This document shows, in pieces, positions 1 to 5,974 of a stretch of DNA of 13,496 nucleotides. The position numbers were made by a program, and so were the translations under genes. Where the stretch lies: assembly GCA_038746265.1 (NCBI GenBank), contig JBCDKU010000074.1, positions 1 to 13,496 of the forward strand. Reading direction: 5' to 3'. The stretch's first letter is position 1; every line of letters begins with the position of its first letter. Source of the stretch: JBCBKP01 sp038746265. GTDB taxonomy: Bacteria; Planctomycetota; Phycisphaerae; Phycisphaerales; UBA1924. Under the pieces are notes generated by a model. The model was not told where the DNA came from and did not search any database. It saw only the letters and a list, made by a program, of their open reading frames with translations.

Positions 1-526
1 CAAGCAGCGGGTCGGGCTCGCGGCCGCGCTGCTGGGTGAACCCGAAGTGCTCATCCTCGACGAGCCCTCTTCGGGGCTTGACCCGGGCCAGAACGCCGCG
101 TTCCTCGCGCTGCTCCGGGAACTGGCCGAGATGCGGACGGTCATGCTCTCGACCCATGTGCTCCGCGATGTCGAGGCGGTGTGCGGCCGGGTGGTGATCA
201 TTAACCGCGGCCGCGTGCTCGCGGACGGTGAACCGGATCGGCTTGCGCAGCAGGCGGGCGGCAGCCGCGAGGTGCTTCTCGAGTGCCGGGGCATCGAGCC
301 GTTGGTACTTGAGACCCTTTCAGGGGTGGACCGGGTGACGACCGAGACGCTCCCGGACGGGTGGCTGTCGCTTCGGGTTGCGTCGCGATCCTCGGAAGAT
401 CTTCGCGGCACGCTCATGCACGCGATCACCAACGCGGGCGGTGAGGTCCGCTCGCTGCACCGGGACGCGGCGTCGCTGGACGGGGTGTTCTCGCAGTTGC
501 TCGCGTCGGAGGACGGAGCCGCGTGA
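1..526 (+). CDS. ABC transporter ATP-binding protein, GldA-like (C-terminal part, 5' truncated)
   Basis: This is the C-terminal 174 codons of an ABC ATPase; the reading frame enters at base 2 and the N-terminus with the Walker A motif lies outside the window. Visible in order are the end of the ABC signature (KQRVGLA), Walker B (VLILDEP), the D-loop (SSGLDP) and the switch histidine (LSTHVL), followed by an accessory domain of about 80 residues. The ATPase would power the permease encoded next. Its stop overlaps the next start by four bases (GTGA, 523-526), so the two are probably translationally coupled. With the two following genes it matches the GldA-GldF-GldG arrangement, known from gliding Bacteroidetes but present in many bacteria that do not glide. 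The substrate is unknown, so a gld symbol would overstate what is known. The ATPase family call is certain; the GldA subtype is inferred from context. Confidence 0.93.
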   Translation, partial: KQRVGLAAALLGEPEVLILDEPSSGLDPGQNAAFLALLRELAEMRTVMLSTHVLRDVEAVCGRVVIINRGRVLADGEPDRLAQQAGGSREVLLECRGIEPLVLETLSGVDRVTTETLPDGWLSLRVASRSSEDLRGTLMHAITNAGGEVRSLHRDAASLDGVFSQLLASEDGAA

Positions 527-1248
527 GTTCGATCCTCGCGATCGCGTTGCGGGAGCTCGGGGCGATCTGGCGGACGCCGATCGGGTGGGTCGCGGCCGCG
601 CTGTACGCGTTCCTGACCGGGCTGGTCTTCGTCGAGACGAGCCTCGCACCGGGTGAACCCGCGTCGCTGCGGTATTTCTTCGGACCGTCCGGGTGGCTCC
701 TCGTTGCGGTCGCGCCGGCGCTCTCGATGCGGCTGTTCAGCAACGAATCGCCGCTCGGCGCGATCGACATGCTGCGTGCGTCGCCGGTCTCGGCGGGGTC
801 GGTCGCGTCGGGCAAGGTCCTCGGAGCGGCGGCATCGCTGCCGCTGCTTCTCGCGCCGACGCTCGGGTTCCCGATCGTGCTGTTCGTGGTCGCGGCACCG
901 GCACCGGACCTCGGCCCGATCGTGGCGGGCTATGCCGGGCTGCTGCTCATCGGCTTGCTGTATGTCTGCGTCGGCGGGCTCGCGTCGGCGCTGTTCGATA
1001 GCCCGATCCTCGCGTTCCTCGCGGCGTTAATCGTCCTGATCGCGCTGCAGATCGCAGCCGCTCTCATGCCCGCCCGGCTCCCCGCGGACGCGGCGGAGGT
1101 TGTCGCGTCGATCGCGATCCAGCCTCGGCTCGCGGACTTTGCGCGCGGCATCATCGACACGAGGCACGTCGCGACGCTGCTCATGGCTTCCGTCTGGCTC
1201 GTTGCGCTGTGCGCTGTGGTGACCGCGGTCCGGAGGCCCCGATCCTGA
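523..1248 (+). CDS. ABC-2 type permease, GldF-like
   Basis: A 241-residue integral membrane protein with about six hydrophobic segments, the usual size for a GldF-type permease. The N-terminal stretch (residues 1-20, with the IWRTPIGWV motif) is typical of ABC-2 permeases, in which an amphipathic helix precedes the first membrane segment. The GTG start at 523 overlaps the ATPase stop and follows GGAGG at 508-512 and GGAG at 515-518, so the start is well supported. It would form the membrane channel of the exporter powered by the upstream ATPase, together with the auxiliary protein downstream. The gene ends in TGATG (1246-1250), sharing one base with the next start, which again implies coupled translation. 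The substrate cannot be told from sequence. Confidence 0.9.
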   Translation: MSSILAIALRELGAIWRTPIGWVAAALYAFLTGLVFVETSLAPGEPASLRYFFGPSGWLLVAVAPALSMRLFSNESPLGAIDMLRASPVSAGSVASGKVLGAAASLPLLLAPTLGFPIVLFVVAAPAPDLGPIVAGYAGLLLIGLLYVCVGGLASALFDSPILAFLAALIVLIALQIAAALMPARLPADAAEVVASIAIQPRLADFARGIIDTRHVATLLMASVWLVALCAVVTAVRRPRS

Positions 1249-3266
1249 TGCTCTCCCTCCGCTCGGCCAACCGGTGGATCTCGGCAACGCTCTTTACCGT
1301 CGCGATCACGGCGCTCGCGGGGGCGCTCGTCACGCTCGGGGAGCGGCACCACGCGCGGATCGATCTCACGGCATCGGGCAGTCACAAGCTGGGTGATCGG
1401 GCGCAAGCCGTCGTCGATCAGCTCACCGCGCCGATCGAGATCGTCGCGGCACTCCAGGCGACGCCCGATCGCGCCCGGGTCAACGACCGCGTCGGCGACG
1501 TCCTCGACGCGTTCGACTCGGATTCGGACCTTGTCTCTGTCACTCGGGTTGATCTCGGGAAGCCTGAATCGGGTGAGGCGGTGGCCGACCTGATCACCCG
1601 GCTCACCGAACGCGAACGGGTCGCGATCGACGCCGGGAGGCTTGAGGTCGTGCGCGGCGTCTCGTCGGTGCGCTCGATCGCAGGCGAGCTGCTCGCGGTG
1701 ATCCTGAACACGGATCGCAACCGGGCGGCGCTGCTGCGGGCGTTCGCGACGGAACTCGGACGCTTCGCGGGCGAAGCCGAGGCGTTGCTCGATGTACCCT
1801 CAACAGCAGCCCTGAACCCGCGGGCCGCGGCGGAGCCCTTGCTGGTCCCGCTCCGTACGCTCGCGGAGCGCCTCGATCAGGAGTCGGCTGCTCTGAACGC
1901 ACAGGGAAACGCGGCGCTCGCGGGGACTCTTGCAGACATCGCGGGTTCTGCGCGCGCCACGCGTGACCGCTTGCTGCTGATCCCGACCACCGACGTCTCG
2001 AGGCTCGCGGCCGAACTCGCCAGCGGCGAGGCGGTCATCGTGCTCGGGGATGTCGATCGATCTGTCTCGCTCGCACCGATCGATACCGCGCAGCTCGCAC
2101 CGAATGAGCGGGCGCTGCGGGCGCTGGGCGTCACGGGCCTGCCCGAGATCACGGCGCGGGCCGAGGAGCTGCTAACGAGCGGCGTCGCCGCGGTCTCGCG
2201 GAACGATGCGCCGATCGTGGTGATCACGCACGCCGAGGTCTCAGCGTCGGGGCAGCGGCTCGGGACGCTGATCGCTTTGTCGCAGCGGCTGCGCGGGCGG
2301 GGCGTCGATCTGTTCGTCTGGCACGTCCCGAGCTCGCCCGAGCCGCCGAGCTTCGCGGCGGTCGATCCTGACGGGACGCGCCCCGTTGTGTTCATGGCGT
2401 TCTCGCCTGACTCTTCCGAATCGCTCCGCGGCGAGACGGCTTCGGGCGCGGTGCGCGCGCAGACGCTCGCTGATGCCCTCGCGGTACGGCTCGATGCCGG
2501 TGACGGCGTGCTGCTTTCGGTCGGGCCGTCGTATCTTGAAACCATCGGCGGCCGCGATCCGCTTGCGGAGCTTGCCGATCGCTACGGGGTTGAGGTCGCG
2601 TCAGGCACGACGGTGCTCGGCGATGTTGTTGATGCGAGCGGGCGACAGATTGTCACCGCGACCCGGGCCACGGCTGAGGGCGATCACCCGGTCGCGCTGG
2701 CGGTCGGCGGACTGCCGGTCGCGCTGGACTGGGCGGTGCCGCTCGGGGCGCGTTCTCGGACGGGCGTTCGGGCCGATGTGGTGCTCGGCGCGGATCCGGG
2801 CGATCGGGCGTGGGCGGAGACGCGGTGGCTCGGGATCTGGAGGACGCCGGAGCAGGCCCGCGCGGCGCTGCCGAGTCTGCCGGAGTTCGACGAAGAGACG
2901 GGCGATGCACGCGGGCCGTTCGGGCTCGCTGCGGCGTCGGAGATCGACCTGCCGACGGGCGGGGCGTCGCGGCTTGTCGTTGTCGGCGCCTCGGCGTGGG
3001 CGTCGGACCGCTGGTGGGCGCCGTCGCAGCAGGTCGCGGGCCGGCTTGTGCGCACAAACCCGGGCAATATCGAGCTCATCGAGGCGTCGATCGAGTGGCT
3101 CGCTGGGCGGGATGAGCTAGTCGGGCAGAGCGCTGCGGCGGCGCCGATCTCACGCGTGGGTCCGATCACGCCCGAGCGTTTCGGGCTGCTCCGCTGGATC
3201 CTGCTGGCCGCGGTGCCAGGCGGTGTGCTCGGGCTCTGGCTCGTGTTCAGGCTTCTTGCCGGATAA
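1248..3266 (+). CDS. ABC exporter auxiliary protein, GldG-like (ABC_transp_aux family)
   Basis: A 672-residue protein anchored at both ends: membrane segment at residues 10-30, a large extracytoplasmic part, and a second segment at 648-670. The region after the first helix (RIDLTASGSHKLGD, then a strand EIVAAL) and the block at 320-500 (APIVVITHAE, a DLFVWHV strand, then VVFMAFSPDS and VLLSVGPSYLE) fit the GldG/ABC_transp_aux architecture. Between them, residues about 112-262 are rich in Ala, Leu, Glu and Arg and look mainly helical, which I do not expect in this family and which may explain the length (GldG is usually about 550-600 residues). I place the start at ATG 1248 because it overlaps the permease stop and follows GGAGG at 1232-1236; an in-frame start at 1209 would add 13 residues buried in the permease gene. 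The last 117 bases overlap a convergent gene. Confidence 0.87.
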   Translation: MLSLRSANRWISATLFTVAITALAGALVTLGERHHARIDLTASGSHKLGDRAQAVVDQLTAPIEIVAALQATPDRARVNDRVGDVLDAFDSDSDLVSVTRVDLGKPESGEAVADLITRLTERERVAIDAGRLEVVRGVSSVRSIAGELLAVILNTDRNRAALLRAFATELGRFAGEAEALLDVPSTAALNPRAAAEPLLVPLRTLAERLDQESAALNAQGNAALAGTLADIAGSARATRDRLLLIPTTDVSRLAAELASGEAVIVLGDVDRSVSLAPIDTAQLAPNERALRALGVTGLPEITARAEELLTSGVAAVSRNDAPIVVITHAEVSASGQRLGTLIALSQRLRGRGVDLFVWHVPSSPEPPSFAAVDPDGTRPVVFMAFSPDSSESLRGETASGAVRAQTLADALAVRLDAGDGVLLSVGPSYLETIGGRDPLAELADRYGVEVASGTTVLGDVVDASGRQIVTATRATAEGDHPVALAVGGLPVALDWAVPLGARSRTGVRADVVLGADPGDRAWAETRWLGIWRTPEQARAALPSLPEFDEETGDARGPFGLAAASEIDLPTGGASRLVVVGASAWASDRWWAPSQQVAGRLVRTNPGNIELIEASIEWLAGRDELVGQSAAAAPISRVGPITPERFGLLRWILLAAVPGGVLGLWLVFRLLAG

Positions 3267-3746
3267 CGCGTTCGAGCGCGTGGACCACGTGATGCGCGGG
3301 TCGATCTCCGCGCCCTGGTGCGAGAGCGCCTCGGGCGTCATCGGCAGGCCCGCCTCGGCGGCGCTCACGCCCGAGGGTCGGTAGGCGTTGCGGCGCGACT
3401 GCGGCTCGCCGCACTCGGGGCAGACGAGGGGCGTGTCGGGGTCCTTGGTGGACAGCCCTGCGAGGTCGTAGCCGCAGCGCCAGCAGCCGTGCGTATGGCG
3501 GCGCGGGATGAGCGCGAGCCAGATGCCGACGCCGGTCACGAGCGCGGTGTAGGGATACATAAGGGCTTGGATCTGCGGGAGGTCGATCGCCCCGTTGGTT
3601 GCCTTCGAGACGAAGAGATGCAGGATGTTGATGCCGAGCAGTCCCGTGGTTCCGATGACGAGCGGGATCAGCGCGCGGAGTGTGCGTCGGTTGCGGATGA
3701 TGAACACCCACATGACGACGGCATATCCCACGAAGAAGATCGGCAA
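3150..3746 (-). CDS. Membrane protein with a cytoplasm-type zinc ribbon, hypothetical
   Basis: A 198-residue protein with three hydrophobic segments (residues about 1-17, 24-47 and 61-81) followed by a four-cysteine zinc ribbon: Cys88 and Cys91 in CWRCGYDLAG, then Cys109 and Cys112 in CPECG. This ribbon is frequent in uncharacterised planctomycete proteins and gives no specific function. The start is a TTG at 3746, preceded by GGGAG at suitable spacing; no ATG or GTG lies upstream in frame. The next possible start (Met12) would cut the first helix. The tail (161-198) is polar, with a KKPEHEPEPEH stretch, and is encoded opposite the last membrane helix of the GldG-like gene, with a 117-base convergent overlap. 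It is the last gene of the minus-strand run, 83 bases after the DUF444 gene. The cysteines and helices are plain to see; start and tail are less secure. Confidence 0.75.
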   Translation of the reverse strand: MPIFFVGYAVVMWVFIIRNRRTLRALIPLVIGTTGLLGINILHLFVSKATNGAIDLPQIQALMYPYTALVTGVGIWLALIPRRHTHGCWRCGYDLAGLSTKDPDTPLVCPECGEPQSRRNAYRPSGVSAAEAGLPMTPEALSHQGAEIDPRITWSTRSNALSGKKPEHEPEPEHTAWHRGQQDPAEQPETLGRDRTHA

Positions 3747-3829
3747 CGGTCGGTCTCCCGGGCTCGCGTGCGCGTTCGGAGGGTAGGTTCGGTCGGATTC
3801 GGTTCGTGCTTTCGGCGAATCTCGCTTAG

Positions 3830-4945
3830 CTAGCGGCCCTGCTTGAAGAAGGTGCGGAGGGCGTCGTAGATGTGGTCCTTGTCGTCCACTTTGCTGGAGA
3901 TGATGCGCGGGCCGTCCTCGTCGGCGCGGCCGTCAGGGAAGGCCTCGCGGAGAACGTTGATGAAGTTGCCCGAGCCGTAGGCGGAGGTGACCTGGCAGTA
4001 CCCGAACATGTTGGAATTGGGGATCAGGTGCTCGTCGAGGAGCTTGACGCAGAGGCGGTTGTCGGCTTCGGAGGAGTTGTCGCCGTCGGAGAAGTGGAAG
4101 AGGTAGACGTTCCAGTCGGCGGGGTCGTAGCCCTGGTCGAGGATCTCCTTGCAGAGCGCGAAGGCGGACGAGATGCGGGTGCCGCCGTCCTCGCGGAGGC
4201 TGAAGAAGGTCTTCTTATCGACCTCGCCTGCTCGCACATCGTGGACGATGTAGCGGCTCTCGATGCCCTCGTAGTTGCGGCGGAGCCAGGTGTCGATCCA
4301 GAAGGCGACCATGCGGACGAGCTCTTTCTGCTCGTCGCCCATGGAGCCCGAGACGTCCATCATGTAGACGATGACCGCGTTGGACTGCGGCATTTTGACC
4401 TCGGTCCACGAGCGGTACCGGAAGTCGTCGCGGACGGGGATGATGACGGGGTCGTCGGGGTCGTAGTCGCCCATCGCGAGCTGGCGCTTGAGGGCTTCCT
4501 TGTAGCTGCGTTTGAAGTGGCGGAGGGAGTTGGGGCCCACCGGGCGGATGCCCGAGTATTTGTCCTTGGTTGAGGTGATGCGGTGCGCGCCCTTGGGCTC
4601 GATGCGGGGGAGCTCGAGCTCGTCGGCGAGGATGTCGGCGAGATCCTCGAGGGTGACATCGACCTCGGTGATGTGCTTGCCTTCTTCTTCGCCGCCCGGG
4701 TTCTCGCCGCCGCCGGGCTGGCCCACGGCGTCGCCCTCCTCGCCCTCGCCCATGCCGACGCCGCCCGAGTTGTCGCCGTAGCGGAAGGTAGGGATATCGA
4801 GGTCGTGAACGGGGATGGAGACGACCTTCTTGCCTTCGCGGCCGAGGAGTTCGTCGCGCGAGAGGAAGCGCCGGAGGTCCTTGCGGATCTTGCCGCGGAC
4901 GATCTGGCGGAAGCGTTGCTGGTCTTGCTCGATCTTGCTGACCAT
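3830..4945 (-). CDS. YhbH/YeaH family protein (DUF444), von Willebrand A domain
   Basis: A 371-residue soluble protein of the DUF444 family (Bacillus YhbH, E. coli YeaH). The N-terminal third is charged and holds a Gly/Glu-rich linker at residues about 59-90; the C-terminal half is a von Willebrand A fold with a complete metal site: Asp197-x-Ser199-x-Ser201 in DVSGSMG, Thr256 in GGTRIS and Asp287 in FSDGDN. In other bacteria this protein is usually encoded with the PrkA/YeaG kinase and SpoVR/YcgB, a module tied to sporulation in Bacillus and to starvation or stress in E. coli, with an unclear molecular role. Neither partner is in this window; the neighbours are a flippase-like gene 36 bases upstream and a zinc-ribbon gene downstream. 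The ATG start at 4945 lacks a clear Shine-Dalgarno sequence. Family call is firm; cellular role is open. Confidence 0.93.
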   Translation of the reverse strand: MVSKIEQDQQRFRQIVRGKIRKDLRRFLSRDELLGREGKKVVSIPVHDLDIPTFRYGDNSGGVGMGEGEEGDAVGQPGGGENPGGEEEGKHITEVDVTLEDLADILADELELPRIEPKGAHRITSTKDKYSGIRPVGPNSLRHFKRSYKEALKRQLAMGDYDPDDPVIIPVRDDFRYRSWTEVKMPQSNAVIVYMMDVSGSMGDEQKELVRMVAFWIDTWLRRNYEGIESRYIVHDVRAGEVDKKTFFSLREDGGTRISSAFALCKEILDQGYDPADWNVYLFHFSDGDNSSEADNRLCVKLLDEHLIPNSNMFGYCQVTSAYGSGNFINVLREAFPDGRADEDGPRIISSKVDDKDHIYDALRTFFKQGR

Positions 4946-4981
4946 CGAATGGCGGGCCGAGCCGGTAGACCGGGCCCTGCT

Positions 4982-5974
4982 CTAGGTACGTGCGTCGCCC
5001 ACCGGGAGATCGGTCGATTCCGGGGGCGGGCTCGAAGATGGAGCGGGCTGAATCGGGGCGGCAACCGCGTTTTTCGTCCGTCTGGCGATGTAGAGCCATC
5101 CCAGGATGCCCAGAGGGAGGGACACGATCAGCTCGGCGCCGCGGTTGATGACGTCGGCGGCGAGGCCGATCTCGGCGGCGGAGAAGCCGATCTGGTTGGC
5201 GGCCACGCCCACGGCCCACTCGCGGGCGCCGAGTCCGTTGCCGGCGATCGGGATGGCGATGGCGGCCTGGGAGATGACGGCGAGCAGGGCGGCGCTGGCG
5301 GGCTCGAGATCGACGCCGACGAGCTTGAACGTGGCCCAGTAGCGTGCGGTCCAGATGAGCATGTCGAGGTAGCGGAGGTTGAGCGCGGTGGCGTAGCGCC
5401 ACCAGTGACCGCCCCTCGCGATCGCGGCGGGGATCAGCAGGCCGAACGGGATGAGGGGCGCGAGAAGGAGGGCGTAGGCGAAGCTCGTGCCCCGCGCGAA
5501 GACGCCGACGGCTAAGAGTAGCGCGGTGCAGATCGCGGTGAAGCTGGCGGTCCACGCGATGACGCGCGCGGAGTCCTTGTAGCGGATTCCGTTAACTTTC
5601 TTGTGGTAGGCGAAGCGGCCGACCATGCCGGGCTTCATGGGGAGGTAGTTGAGAAGCCACGCGGTGCCGATGAGACCGCACATCTCCACGGGCCCGACAC
5701 GGCCGTAGCGGGCGGTGATGACCCAGAAGCTCAGGGAGACCGTGAGCCAGTTGAGGACGGGCAGAAGCAGGACGAGCGCGCCGAGCCAGAGCGGGGCCTG
5801 CTTAATGGATTCCCACGCGGACTTGAGATCGTCGCCGCCCTGCGCGACGGCGACGATCGCGGCGGAGAAGAGCAGGAACCCGATGACGAAGCCAATAATG
5901 CCGCGCCACCTGGACTTCTTGTGCTCGGGCGCTTCGGCGGGCGTTGCCGCTGGCTGTGAGCCTTCGTCGCTCAC
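4982..5974 (-). CDS. Flippase-like integral membrane protein (LPG_synthase_TM / UPF0104 family)
   Basis: A 330-residue membrane protein with about seven hydrophobic segments (roughly 25-45, 62-86, 98-115, 135-160, 164-186, 225-245, 280-297) and polar tails. Two motifs mark the family: LLNYLPMKPGMVGRFAY at 107-123, and IPIAGNGLGAREWAVG at 241-256, which matches the P-x-G-x-GxRE signature of the lysylphosphatidylglycerol synthase membrane region. Relatives move or bind lipids or glycolipid intermediates (the flippase half of MprF; dolichol-phosphate-mannose-related proteins), so a lipid-translocating role in the envelope is likely but unproven. There is no aminoacyl-transferase domain as in full MprF. 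The GTG start at 5974 overlaps the stop of the TPR gene by four bases (GTGA) and follows GGGGA, pointing to translational coupling. The C-terminal 30 residues are Pro/Ser-rich. No substrate can be assigned. Confidence 0.88.
   Translation of the reverse strand: MSDEGSQPAATPAEAPEHKKSRWRGIIGFVIGFLLFSAAIVAVAQGGDDLKSAWESIKQAPLWLGALVLLLPVLNWLTVSLSFWVITARYGRVGPVEMCGLIGTAWLLNYLPMKPGMVGRFAYHKKVNGIRYKDSARVIAWTASFTAICTALLLAVGVFARGTSFAYALLLAPLIPFGLLIPAAIARGGHWWRYATALNLRYLDMLIWTARYWATFKLVGVDLEPASAALLAVISQAAIAIPIAGNGLGAREWAVGVAANQIGFSAAEIGLAADVINRGAELIVSLPLGILGWLYIARRTKNAVAAPIQPAPSSSPPPESTDLPVGDART

Noticed and set aside
1..3266. Naming the exporter a gliding-motility system.
   Set aside because: Only the three ABC-type genes are present; no other gliding genes are visible, and GldAFG-like exporters occur widely in bacteria that do not glide.
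3266..3289. Hairpins next to the exporter operon stop (ACGCG/CGCGT around TTCGAG, then CGTGG A CCACG) as a terminator.
   Set aside because: The stems are five bases with no U-tract and lie inside the zinc-ribbon coding sequence; such pairings are frequent in GC-rich DNA.
4583..5515. A 310-codon plus-strand frame opposite DUF444 and the flippase-like gene.
   Set aside because: Both minus-strand genes show clear family motifs; the plus-strand product is Asp/Gly/Glu/Ala/Val-rich shadow sequence.
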